This document shows, in pieces, positions 43,163-52,600 of a DNA stretch of 64,000 bases; position 1 is the first letter of the stretch, and the number at the start of each line of letters is the position of its first letter. Under the pieces are notes generated by a model, which worked only from the letters and a program-made list of their open reading frames with translations, did no database searches and was not told the origin of the DNA. Origin of the DNA: Calditrichota bacterium (lineage in GTDB: Bacteria > Calditrichota > Calditrichia > RBG-13-44-9 > J042). The position numbers were made by a program, and so were the translations under genes. The stretch is from assembly GCA_013150955.1 (NCBI GenBank), contig JAADJD010000043.1:110450-174449 (forward strand), read 5' to 3'.

Positions 43163-43206
43163 GGAAAAAACAAAACGGGCGATTCCATTGCAGGGAATCG
43201 CCCGTT
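43163..43206 (-). terminator. Minus-strand terminator of the antiporter gene
   Basis: On the minus strand AACGGGCGATTCC (43194-43206) pairs with GGAATCGCCCGTT (43174-43186) over 13 bp, followed by TTGTTTTTTC. It begins 21 bases after the stop codon. Confidence 0.9.
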
Positions 43207-43227
43207 CGTTATCGGGAATGGAGAATT

Positions 43228-44823
43228 TTAGAAGAAGATGAAAGTGATGACGATGAACAGCGGCACCAGCAACAGGATGGAGTACATCATGTACCCGAAA
43301 AAGCTGGGCATCTTGATGCCCTGTTCTTCAGCAATCGATTTGACCATAAAGTTCGGTGCGTTGCCGATGTAGGTCATGGCGCCAAAGAAAACCGCCCCTG
43401 TGCTGATGGCCTTCAGGTAAATTTCCTGATGCTCGATGAGTTTGTGCACCGCTTCAACGGGATCCATGCCCGCAAAGAATTGTCCCAGGGCGGTATTCAG
43501 GAATGTCAGGTAAGTGGGAGCATTGTCCAGAAAACTGGACAGGATACCGGTGATCCAGAAATAATGCCAGGGTTCCTTCACCGCTTCGATGATGAAGCTT
43601 AACTGGCCGTGAACACCCGCCTGCAGCATGGCCAGCGCGGGAATAATGGTCATGAAAATGCCAGCGAACAGCTTGGCCACCTCCACGATGGGAAACCAGG
43701 TGAAGTCGTTGCCCTTGCGGTATTCCCAGGGGGTGACTTTCAGCGACAGGAGACCCATTAGAATCAAAAAGGCATCCCGCACCAGGCTCTGAATTTCCAT
43801 GTGCACGCCCAGAATGGTCACCTCGCCCAGGTGCACCAGTCCGCTAAACAGCACGCCGCCGATCACGCCCAGCAGGAAAATCAGATTGACCAGTCCCTTA
43901 ATTTCCATTTTGGCTTCTTCGGTACGCACGTTGTGATTGTTATTTTCGATTTCCACTTCTTCTTCCAGCACCACTTCGTCCAGTTCCCTGGGGATTTCGA
44001 AATGGTGTTTCTTCAGGTGCAATTTTTTGTGCCAGCCTTCCTTGCGGAACATGTACGTATCGAACAGGAAGAACATCAGCAGCAACGCTCCGGAAAGCAG
44101 GGCCATTTCGGTAAAAATGTTGAATGTCCAGAAGAACGGCACCCCGTGCAGAAAGCCCAGAAACAACGGTGGATCGCCCAGTGGGGTCAGAGAGCCGCCA
44201 ATGTTGCTCACCAGAAAGATGAAGAAGATGATCAAATGCACTTTGGATTTGCGGTATTTGTTCATGCGGATGATGGGACGAATCAACACCATGGAAGCGC
44301 CGGTGGTACCAATCCAGGAGGCCAGAAAGGTACCAATTAATAACAGCACCAGATTGGCCAGTGGGGTTCCCACCGGAGCGCCCGAAATGAGAATCCCTCC
44401 GGCCACCGTAAACAACGACCAGAGGAGAATAATGAATGGAATGTAGTCCTTAAAATAAATGTGTAAAATTTCGTGAACGGCTTCTCCCTGGTAGGCAATC
44501 AGGAAGGGAATGGCAAACAACAAGGCCCAGAAGAGCGATACCTTACCAAAGTGATGGTGCCAGAATTTCGGAGCAACCAGGGGAAAAATCGCGATGGATA
44601 GTAGAATGCCCACAAAAGGGAGGACACTCCACAGGGGCAATTCGGCGCCCAGAGAACTGGCTTCTTCGCCTTCGGATTCACCCCCTTTGGGTGAAGGGGA
44701 CAGGGCAAGCGACGAGGCGTTATCACCAGGAGTGAACGCCCAGATCGTGGTTGTGGCCAGCGGCATCAACAGGAGAGAGACCACCAGCACCAGCAGCGCA
44801 ACCGATTTATACGTCCGTTTCAT
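43228..44823 (-). CDS. Putative sodium:proton or citrate-type antiporter (CitMHS_2/NhaD-like)
   Basis: 531 residues, about a dozen hydrophobic segments. Seen: VLPFVGILLSIAIFPLVA, SLFTVAGGILISGAPVG, GTTGASMVLIRPIIRMNKYR, FFIFLVSNIGGSLTPLGDPP, LSSFLDNAPTYLTFLN and GAMTYIGNAPNFMVKSIAEE, the paired GGSLTPLGDPP / DNAPTYL motifs of the NhaD and CitMHS_2 group (IT superfamily). A loop near residues 300-320 is rich in Glu and Asn (EEEVEIENNNHNV). A short hydrophilic insert SPSPKGGESEGEE follows the first membrane segment. Start at 44823 is chosen because AGAGGTTG lies just upstream; the ATG at 44862 has none. Ion or anion specificity is not clear. Confidence 0.85.
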   Translation of the reverse strand: MKRTYKSVALLVLVVSLLLMPLATTTIWAFTPGDNASSLALSPSPKGGESEGEEASSLGAELPLWSVLPFVGILLSIAIFPLVAPKFWHHHFGKVSLFWALLFAIPFLIAYQGEAVHEILHIYFKDYIPFIILLWSLFTVAGGILISGAPVGTPLANLVLLLIGTFLASWIGTTGASMVLIRPIIRMNKYRKSKVHLIIFFIFLVSNIGGSLTPLGDPPLFLGFLHGVPFFWTFNIFTEMALLSGALLLMFFLFDTYMFRKEGWHKKLHLKKHHFEIPRELDEVVLEEEVEIENNNHNVRTEEAKMEIKGLVNLIFLLGVIGGVLFSGLVHLGEVTILGVHMEIQSLVRDAFLILMGLLSLKVTPWEYRKGNDFTWFPIVEVAKLFAGIFMTIIPALAMLQAGVHGQLSFIIEAVKEPWHYFWITGILSSFLDNAPTYLTFLNTALGQFFAGMDPVEAVHKLIEHQEIYLKAISTGAVFFGAMTYIGNAPNFMVKSIAEEQGIKMPSFFGYMMYSILLLVPLFIVITFIFF

Positions 44824-45102
44824 ACGCAACCTCTTGAGTCTGCTTACATTTGACGGTTTCATCTGATTTAAATCACAAATTTAAAAAATCGGCTTTAAAG
44901 CTAATAAAATTAATGGGGATTTCAAAAATTTTATCAAAAAAGGTGATTGCAGGGAAGTGACCAGGCGGATGAAAAACGATGATCCACCTACCCGCCCGCC
45001 CGGAAAATGGGGGTAGAAATTTCCAGATATCGATTTAGTTTTTGCGGGGAATACGTTAAATTGTCTTCGGAATTGAACCGTTCCAAAAGAGGAGGCCAGA
45101 AT
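44824..45102. other. Divergent region between antiporter and S9 peptidase
   Basis: 279 bp between divergent starts. A+T-rich (44875-44940) on the antiporter side. The peptidase ribosome site GAGGAGG is at 45089-45095. No clear -35/-10 pair or operator could be picked. Confidence 0.4.
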
Positions 45103-47145
45103 ATGCATCATCGTTTTGTCCAGATTCTCGGACTCTGTCTATTGCTTATCGGCGTGAGTCTTGCACAGAAACGCCCCATTCAATTTGAGGATATGTGGGC
45201 CATGGGGCGGGTATCCGATCCCCAGATTTCCCCGGATGGTCGATGGGTGGCTTATACGGTGCGGTATTACGATGTGGAAGCCAACAAGGGCAATGCCGAC
45301 ATTCACCTGGTTTCGGTGGATGGGAAAACGCATCGTCAGTTAACCTATAACCCGGCCAATGATTTTTCCCCGCGCTGGGCGCCACAGTCCGGACGACTGG
45401 CATTTCTCTCCACACGGGATGGGAAACCCCAGATTTATCTCATCGATCCGGCCGGTGGAGAAGCGGTTAAGGCCACCGATATCCCCACCGGAGTCAACAG
45501 CTTTATCTGGTCGCCGGATGAGAAGTATTTTGCTATTTCCACCCATATGTATCCGGAAGCGCGCACACCGGCAGAGTCGGCCGAAATCGAAAAGAAGAAG
45601 GCGCAGAGCAAGGCCACGGGAAAAATCATTGACGAATTGCTTTACCGCCACTGGAATCACTGGCGGGATGGAAAGTACGAGCACGTGGTGGTGGTTTCAC
45701 TGGATGGAAAGGAAGTGGTGGACATCACTCCCGGTAAATACGACACGCCTCCCATTTCCCTGGGCAGCCGGCACGACTTTGTCTGGTCGCCCGATGGGCA
45801 GCAAATTTGCTTTGTGCGCAACGCCGATCCGGTGGTGGCCATCAGCACCAACAATGACCTCTGGCTAACCCCTGCGAAAGGTGGCGAAATAACGCAGGTA
45901 ACCACCAACAAAGGAAATGACAACGGCCCCCGATTCTCCCCCAATGGTCGCTACATTGCGTATCTGTCCATGAAGCGCCCCGGTTTCGAGTCTGACCAGC
46001 AGGATCTGATAGTGTACGACTTGAAAACCGGTACCCATCGGAACCTGACGGAGACGCTGGATCGCTACGTTTCCGATTTTGTCTGGTCGCCCGATTCCCG
46101 GAAAATTTATTTTTACGCTCCCTGGCACGGTCGCCATCAGCTGTTTGAGGTGCAATTGAAAAATGGGCGAATCCGACGCCTGTTGAGTGGCCATTATATC
46201 TCGGGGATCGCCATCGATCCAAAAGGCAAGTTTCTGGTGCTGGCCCGTCAGGCGGTGAACTTCCCCACCGAACTGTATCGGTTTGACCTGAAGAAAAAAC
46301 GTTTAACCCAGCTCACCTTTACCAATAAAGACCTGCTGGCCGAACTGGAGATGAATCCTTTAGAAGATTACTGGTTCATCGGCGCGAATGATGACTCGGT
46401 GCATCTGTTGATGGTGAAACCGCCGCATTTTGATCCCGGCAAGAAGTATCCACTGCTGTCGCTGATCCACGGGGGCCCACAGGGCGCCTGGGGCGACAAT
46501 TTCCACTATCGGTGGAATGCCGAGATGTTTGCCTCGCCGGGATATGTGGTCATTATGATTAACTTTCACGGAAGCCGTGGGTACGGCCAGGAATTTTGCG
46601 ATGCAGTGACCGGTAACTGGGGCGGCTGGCCCTACGAGGACATTATGAAGGGAACCCGCTGGGCCATCGAGCAATTTGATTTTATTGATCCCGACCGGGT
46701 GGGTGCCGCCGGGGCCTCCTACGGGGGATTCATGATCAACTGGATTGCGGGACACAACGAAGACGGACTGTTCAAAGTGTTGGTGAATCACGATGGGGTA
46801 TTTGAGCAGGTCAGCATGTTTGGCGCCACCGAGGAATTGTGGTTCCCCATCTGGGAGTTTAAGGGACGCCCCTGGGATGAGGGCAGCCTTTATCAGAAAT
46901 GGAATCCGGCCAATTACGTCCAGAATTTCAAAACGCCCATGCTGGTCATTCATGGGGAACGGGACTTTCGGGTGCCCTACACGCAGGGACTGCAGGTATT
47001 TACTGCCCTGCAATTGATGGGGGTGGAATCCCGCCTGTTGTTCTTCCCGGATGAGGATCACTTTGTGCTCAAGCCGCAGAATGCCCGTTTATGGTGGAAA
47101 ACCGTGCACGATTGGCTGGCCCGGTATTTGAAGCCGGGGGAGTAG
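45103..47145 (+). CDS. Exported S9 (prolyl oligopeptidase family) peptidase
   Basis: 680 residues. Signal peptide (LCLLLIGVSLAQ). Residues about 25-400 form a WD40/PD40-like beta-propeller (ISPDGRWVAYTVRYYDVEAN, SPRWAP-type blades such as FSPRWAPQSGRLAFLSTRDG, WSPDGQQICFVRNADPVVAI, WSPDSRKIYFYAPWHGRHQL). The C-terminal alpha/beta hydrolase has LSLIHGGPQGAWGDNFHYRW, the nucleophile motif GAAGASYGGFMINW with the serine in GASYGG, LVIHGERDFRVPY with the Asp, and FPDEDHFVLKPQN with the His. It should cleave oligopeptides in the periplasm or outside. Start at 45103 is set by GAGGAGG. Confidence 0.93.
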   Translation: MHHRFVQILGLCLLLIGVSLAQKRPIQFEDMWAMGRVSDPQISPDGRWVAYTVRYYDVEANKGNADIHLVSVDGKTHRQLTYNPANDFSPRWAPQSGRLAFLSTRDGKPQIYLIDPAGGEAVKATDIPTGVNSFIWSPDEKYFAISTHMYPEARTPAESAEIEKKKAQSKATGKIIDELLYRHWNHWRDGKYEHVVVVSLDGKEVVDITPGKYDTPPISLGSRHDFVWSPDGQQICFVRNADPVVAISTNNDLWLTPAKGGEITQVTTNKGNDNGPRFSPNGRYIAYLSMKRPGFESDQQDLIVYDLKTGTHRNLTETLDRYVSDFVWSPDSRKIYFYAPWHGRHQLFEVQLKNGRIRRLLSGHYISGIAIDPKGKFLVLARQAVNFPTELYRFDLKKKRLTQLTFTNKDLLAELEMNPLEDYWFIGANDDSVHLLMVKPPHFDPGKKYPLLSLIHGGPQGAWGDNFHYRWNAEMFASPGYVVIMINFHGSRGYGQEFCDAVTGNWGGWPYEDIMKGTRWAIEQFDFIDPDRVGAAGASYGGFMINWIAGHNEDGLFKVLVNHDGVFEQVSMFGATEELWFPIWEFKGRPWDEGSLYQKWNPANYVQNFKTPMLVIHGERDFRVPYTQGLQVFTALQLMGVESRLLFFPDEDHFVLKPQNARLWWKTVHDWLARYLKPGE

Positions 47146-47166
47146 GAACGCACTTTTGAATAGTCA

Positions 47167-47212
47167 GCGCCCATTCCATTTTGGCATGTTCCCGGAGGAA
47201 TGGGCGTTTTTT
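47167..47212 (+). terminator. Terminator between S9 peptidase and the DapA-family gene
   Basis: CGCCCATTCC (47168-47177) pairs with GGAATGGGCG (47197-47206), followed by TTTTTT. It serves the plus-strand peptidase; the DapA-family gene is convergent and ends at 47231. Confidence 0.9.
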
Positions 47213-47230
47213 AACAGGCGATGGGTGGAT

Positions 47231-48142
47231 TCAGGGAGTTGAAGGGGCTGGGGGCCATGGCTTGTCCGGGAAAATGGACTGAAGTTCCTTCTGGATGATT
47301 CGTTTAGCCCGTTCATCCGGCACCGGCAGCGGCAATCGCGGTTCCCCGCCAAAGAGGCCAATCAAATCCATGGCATATTTTAATCCCCCGATACCATAGA
47401 TTTTGGTGGTCAATTCATTGATGCGCAGGATTTTCTTTTGCAACTGGCGGGCGGTGTTCCAGTCGCCGGATATGGCTGCACGATAGATACCCACACATTC
47501 AGCGGGCACGATGTTTGCCGCAGCAACGATGCCTCCCTGAACGCCCATCAGCAGGGATGGAGCCAGCGTACTGGCCGAACCGGTCAGCACCGAAAAATCG
47601 GCTGCACAGCGCTGCACCAGCTGCTGCTGAAAAATGATGTCCCCGGAGCTGTCCTTGATGCCAATAATCTGGGGATGCCGGGACAGCCGCACCACCCAAT
47701 CCACCGAAAGACTAATCCCGCTTACCGCGGGAAAATGGTACAGAATAATTGGCATCTGACTCTGCTCGGCCAGCTCCAGGTAAAACCGTTCCAGAACCGC
47801 TTCGGACATCTGGGATTTGTAGTAGTGGGGGGGTAACACCAGGGCGGCATTTGCGCCCGCCGATCGGGCGAATGTTAGAAAGTCGATCCCTTCCGCCAGA
47901 CTCTCCGGTGCACATCCAACGATGATGGTGCGAGAAGTGAGCCGGAAATGGAGTACGTGCGACACCACCTCTCGCCTTTCCCCTTCGGTGAGCAGGGGGA
48001 GTTCCCCGGTGGAGCCCAGCAGGACATAGCCCTGCAGGTCGAATTGCTCCCAGTATTGAAAATTCGGGGCGAATGCTTCCAGCGCCAGCCGCTGATCGCG
48101 AAAGGGGGTGGTCACGGGGATGAAAATGCCTTCCAGCTTCAT
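47231..48142 (-). CDS. DapA-family class I aldolase / lyase
   Basis: 303 residues of the TIM-barrel family that includes dihydrodipicolinate synthase, N-acetylneuraminate lyase and 4-hydroxy-2-oxoglutarate aldolase. Seen: GIFIPVTTPFRDQRLALEAF, YVLLGSTGELPLLTEGERRE (the GSTGE motif), the proton-shuttle Tyr Y135 in IILYHFPAVSGI, and the Schiff-base lysine K163 in IIGIKDSSGD. The NVPANTG-type loop typical of DapA is HFPAVSG here, so it is probably not the lysine-biosynthetic enzyme; a 2-oxo acid aldolase is likelier. The C-terminus ends IFPDKPWPPAPSTP. Substrate unknown. Convergent with the S9 peptidase. Confidence 0.85.
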   Translation of the reverse strand: MKLEGIFIPVTTPFRDQRLALEAFAPNFQYWEQFDLQGYVLLGSTGELPLLTEGERREVVSHVLHFRLTSRTIIVGCAPESLAEGIDFLTFARSAGANAALVLPPHYYKSQMSEAVLERFYLELAEQSQMPIILYHFPAVSGISLSVDWVVRLSRHPQIIGIKDSSGDIIFQQQLVQRCAADFSVLTGSASTLAPSLLMGVQGGIVAAANIVPAECVGIYRAAISGDWNTARQLQKKILRINELTTKIYGIGGLKYAMDLIGLFGGEPRLPLPVPDERAKRIIQKELQSIFPDKPWPPAPSTP

Positions 48143-48240
48143 CGTTCCCTCGAATGTTGGTTGACAGGTAAGTTGTTTACATCCCTTGCTTTTTCTGTGT
48201 TATACAGAAGGTTTATCAAAATGTGTGTGGTAAATCGGAC

Positions 48241-49380
48241 TTACAAATGTTGCCTGAGCCAGCGCTCAAAAAATATGTCCTGAAAATGGTACCGATTCCC
48301 CCGACGTTCAATGATACCCTTTTGTTGCAAGTTCGTTAGCGCTTTTTTGATTGTAGAAGGCGCTAAAATGTATTGATTATCTTTTTTAAATAAACCTTGT
48401 CCATCTTTCTTTATGAGCATTTCCAGTGTTAGCCGTTCGGAACGGTTCAGATGTTCAAAAATGAAACCAAATTCTTCGCTTTTATTATCCAGAATGTCGT
48501 TCACCGCTTGATGGATAAGCTCTTCCGGCTTTGCCCGCGGCTTGAGAACGGCCAGATTAAACACTTCATGAGCCAGCATTTGCACATAGTAAGGAATGCC
48601 ATTTGCCTGCGCGTAAATTTCTTCTCCTTGTTTTTCTGTGAACTGGGGATGGACTTTTTTCAGGTTTTGCGTTAGAAATGGCAAATAATTTTCCAGAGGA
48701 ATTTTACCCAATTCCATGCGTTTCCCGATGCGGTAAAGCGGATTCTCCGGATTTTCAAACATTGTTTCGAATAAATGGTGCTTGGAACCGCTGAAGATAT
48801 AACTAACGTGTGAATGATGCTGAATAATCGCCCGCAATTCCTTCTGAAAATTTTGTCCATTAAAATGATGGGTTTCCTGGAATTCATCGAAAAACACCGC
48901 AACCAGTTTTCCAGTTTCGGCTAATTTCTGAGGCAAATTAACGATTTGTTCGAAAATGAGCGGCATTTGTCCCGGTGTCATTTGAATTTCCACTCGGGGA
49001 TTTCCCATGGCGTCCACCGTGATGATCGGTACAATGCCGGTGAGGAATGTTTTAAAATGTCGGATTAATTTTTCCAGGGTTAAACCCGCATTTTTTCCGT
49101 ATTCATCCGCCAGGCGTAACAAAAATTTCTCTTTGCTGGTTATTGTGTAAAAATCAACGATTAAGGCGGAAAAATCTTTATGTTTCAAGCTCAAATCTAT
49201 AAACGTTTGAAGAACCAGCGAAGTTTTACCATAACGTCTGGGGGAATACAAGATAATATTGGTGTGTTGTTCTATTTCTCTGGCGATTTCCTGGCGTTCT
49301 TTTTCCCGATTTACAAAATATTTACCTGTTACGACCTTACCATAAAGAAACGGATTTTCAATATTTGTTTTGCGGCTCAT
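48241..49380 (-). CDS. AAA-family ATPase (ATPase_2/archaeal-ATPase type)
   Basis: 379 residues, start at 49380 (ATG of MSRKT; longer frames extend upstream into low-complexity hairpin DNA). Seen: N-terminal NPFLYGKVVTGKYFVNREKE, Walker A YSPRRYGKTS (K52), Walker B VAVFFDEFQE (D165, E166), the sensor-like SHVSYIFSGSKHHLFETMF, PYYVQMLAHEVFNLAV, and a C-terminal winged-helix-like part (LTLEMLIKKDGQGLFKKDNQ, LTNLQQKGIIERRGNRYHFQ). This is the PF01637-type family whose members are usually of unknown target, often horizontally spread. No partner (no DUF234-like nuclease) lies beside it. It stands alone between two unrelated genes. Confidence 0.85.
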   Translation of the reverse strand: MSRKTNIENPFLYGKVVTGKYFVNREKERQEIAREIEQHTNIILYSPRRYGKTSLVLQTFIDLSLKHKDFSALIVDFYTITSKEKFLLRLADEYGKNAGLTLEKLIRHFKTFLTGIVPIITVDAMGNPRVEIQMTPGQMPLIFEQIVNLPQKLAETGKLVAVFFDEFQETHHFNGQNFQKELRAIIQHHSHVSYIFSGSKHHLFETMFENPENPLYRIGKRMELGKIPLENYLPFLTQNLKKVHPQFTEKQGEEIYAQANGIPYYVQMLAHEVFNLAVLKPRAKPEELIHQAVNDILDNKSEEFGFIFEHLNRSERLTLEMLIKKDGQGLFKKDNQYILAPSTIKKALTNLQQKGIIERRGNRYHFQDIFFERWLRQHL

Positions 49381-49430
49381 GGGATAGCACCCATTTGAAA
49401 GTCTTGTTGTGAAACGACAGGAGAATATAA

Positions 49431-49494
49431 GCATTTCACCAGATGGTGCCAAATATTTTTCACCAAAAGGTGTTTCACCTTTTGGTGAAATGCG
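49431..49494. repeat. Cluster of CACC..GGTG inverted repeats upstream of the ATPase gene
   Basis: A perfect 15-bp inverted repeat (TTTCACCAAAAGGTG at 49458-49472 and CACCTTTTGGTGAAA at 49476-49490, 3-nt loop) is nested inside a wider dyad whose outer arms are GCATTTCACC (49431-49440) and GGTGAAATGC (49485-49494). A third, imperfect unit TTTCACCAGATGGTG lies at 49434-49448. It is about 50-115 bases before the ATPase start codon. Operator or mRNA hairpin; function unknown. Confidence 0.6.
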
Positions 49495-49559
49495 ATTTGC
49501 GTTGCCGATGGAGTCGGGAAGGGATACCCGTTTTTCCGGGAAATTCCCCCTGTACAAAC

Positions 49560-49593
49560 CATGCGACCGGTGGGGTTTTTCACCGGCCGCATG
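49560..49593 (-). terminator. Hairpin after the Ig-repeat protein gene
   Basis: CATGCGACCGGTG (49560-49572) pairs with CACCGGCCGCATG (49581-49593) with one G-U pair. The T-run on the minus strand is weak (GTTTGT), so termination is likely but not certain. Confidence 0.55.
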
Positions 49594-49614
49594 GGCGACT
49601 GGGTGATCGGGAGG

Positions 49615-52600
49615 TTACTGGGGTGGATTCTCCGTTTCTTCGGGAACATCTTCCACTGTAATGGTTGTGGTGGCCGTCGCGCGCAATCCACCGCTGTCCT
49701 TCACCACAAACTCGATGGTATAGCTGCCCTGTTGATCCTTTCCAGGAACCCATTCAAAAACGCCGGTCGTTTTGTCCAGTCGAGCGCCCGAAGGCAGATC
49801 CTTCGCCGAGAAGGTCAGTTTCCCCTGATCCTCTCGGTCGGGATCAGAAGCGGTCAGTTGAAATCGCAGGGTTTCCCCTTCTTTCACCGTTTTTTCTGTG
49901 GGGGCAGAGAGTGTGGGAGGCCGATTCACATTGTTAACTTTGATGGTAAATGTTTTGCTATCCTGCCCGCCGGCGGGATCACTCACGGTTACGGTCAGGG
50001 AATATTCGCCCGCCTGGTCGTATCCCGGTGTCCAGCTCAGGGTTGCGGTACTGGCATCGAATTGGGCCCCCGCTGGGAGATTATCCACCCGAAACGTCAG
50101 CTTGCCTGCGTCCTCTTTGTCGGGATCGCTGGCCTGGAACGTGAGGGTGAGCGTCTGGTTTTCATCGACTTCCTGATTGTCGATATCGTCCAGTGTCGGT
50201 GGCCGATTGACATGATTCACCACCAGGCGGAACGACTGACTGGCCGTCAGTCCACCGGGATCGGTCACCGTGGCAGTCAATGGATATTCTCCGGATTGCT
50301 CATAGGTCGGCTTCCAGCGAATGGTGCGTTTATCGGCATCAAATTGCGCACCTTCCGGTAAATTTTCCACCGTAACCACCAGTTTCCCCTGATCTTCCGG
50401 ATCCGGATCCGACACGGGGATGGTGAATTGCCAGTCCTGATTCTCGTCGATGGTTTGTTCCGAAATGGGCTCCATGACCGGCGGTCGATTCACATTATTG
50501 ACCACAATCTGAAACGTTTGCGAGGCGGAAAGGCCCGCTGGATCGGTCACCGTGGCGGTCAGGCTGTAGCGACCGGCCTGTTCGTAGGATGGCGTCCAGG
50601 AAAATTGACCGGTGGCCGGATCGATCGTGGCCCCCTCGGGCAATTCACGGATGCGGTATTGCAATTTGCCGCTATCTTCCTCATCGGGATCGCTGCCAAC
50701 GAGTTGCAGGGTCAGCGGTTCATTTTCATTGACGGTTTGGTCAGCGATGGGCTCCAGCGTTGGGGCCCGGTTGACGTGATTCACGGTGATGGTGACCGTT
50801 TCTTCATCGGTCAGCCCGGCAGGATCCTTGATCCCAAAGGTCACGGTGTAAGTGCCCGATTGTTCATAAGTTGGCGTCCAGGAAAAGGTTCGAGTAGCCG
50901 GATCGAACCGCGCACCCTCCGGGAGATTAGTGGCGTAAAAGGTCAGTTGACCCGCGTCTTCCTGATCGGGATCTTTCCCTTCCAGGGTGAATTCCAGCAA
51001 CTGATTCTCATCCACCTGCAGCGACCCGATGGCCGCAAGCTCCGGTGGCCGATTGACGTGCAGCACGGTGATGGTGGAACGGGTCGAATCGCTGTACTGG
51101 CCATCGCTCACGATGAAGGTAACGGTGTACGTCCCCGACTGTTCATAAGTGGGTGTCCAATCGAACCGACCGGAAGCGGGATCCAGCTGGGCGCCGGCGG
51201 GGAGATCCAGTGCGGAGAAAGTCAATTTTCCGGCATCTTCTTTATCGGGATCACTGGCCGTCAGTTGAAAGGACAGCGTCTCGTTTTCATTAACGGTTTG
51301 ATCGGCCACTGCCGCAATTTCGGGCGGTCGATTCACGTGATTCACGGTGATGGTGATGCGCTTGCGATCGGTGAGCCCGGCCGGATCGCTGACAGCAAAA
51401 GTAACATCGGGATAGGTGCCGGACTGTTCGTAGGTGGGGGTCCACCGAAAGGTCTGCGTCTGAGGATCAAACGTGGCGCCTTCTGGCAGATTCTCTGCAC
51501 TAAAGGTGAGTTTCCCCTGATCTTCTTTGTCGGGATCCTTTCCCTGGATCTGAAATTCCAGCAACTGCGCTTCGTCCACCGTTTTGTCCCCAATCTCTGC
51601 CAGCACCGGAGGCCGGTTCACATGATTTACCGTGATGGTAAACCGGGTGGTGTCGGACATCGCCCCGGCAATCATGATGGCCGTGATATTTTCATACACG
51701 CCAGATTGTTCATAGGTCGGCGTCCAGCGAAACGTGCGGGTTTCCGGATCGAAAGTGGCGCCCTCAGGTAGATTTTCCATGGCGAATGAAATTTTATCCT
51801 GATCTTCTTTATCGGGATCGGTTCCATTGAGCTCCAGGGTAAGGGTCTGGTTTTCGTCAATCACCTGATCGGCAATCGCCTCGATGGTCGGTTTACGATC
51901 CACATGGCGAACGGTAATCTTAACCGGTTCGCGATCGACACCGCCGGCACCATCGTCCAGGATAAAATCCACCACATACACGCCGGACTGTTCAAACGTG
52001 GGCGTCCAGGAAAACACCCGCGTCTCCGGATCAAAGGTTGCACCCGGTGGCAAATTCTCTGCCCGGTACCGCAGGCGCTGCTGATCCTCTTTATCCGGGT
52101 CGCTTCCTTCCGGAATGGTAAATTGGAGGGTTTTGTTTTCATCGATGGAGGTGTCGGCAATGGCGGGCAAGTCCGGCAGGCGATTGACGTGCTCCACGGT
52201 AATTTGCACGGTGTCCGCATCGCTAAGTTTGCTGGCCGTTTGTTCTTCTACCCGAAAAATGACGTTGGGATAAACGCCCGATTGTTCGTATGTGGGCGTC
52301 CAGGAAAAAATGTGGGTTTCGGGATCAAACTGGCTGCCTTCCGGAAGATTACTGGCAGAAAAAACGATGGGATCGCCATCCGGTTCTACCGCACTCACCT
52401 GGTATTGAAAGGCTTCCCCTTCTTTCAGGGTGAAGTCGGGGATGGGATTCAGCACCGGTGCGTTGTTGTGCCGCATGATAAGTGTGGCCGTATTGGCGGC
52501 CAGGTAGACATAAATGTCCTGTTTGAACACTCCGTAGCATTCGCTTTCGGTTAGGTATTGTCCGGCCAGAACGGGATTCTTCAAATCGGTTACGTTAACG

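Noticed and set aside
48241..49380. Toxin-antitoxin or defence island around the AAA ATPase
   Set aside because: No nuclease, methyltransferase, recombinase or antitoxin gene is adjacent; the neighbours are a lyase gene and an Ig-repeat protein gene.
50428..51771. Long plus-strand open frame of 447 codons opposite the Ig-repeat gene
   Set aside because: It is a shadow of the repetitive coding DNA on the minus strand; it has the same repeat period, no ribosome site and no recognisable domain.
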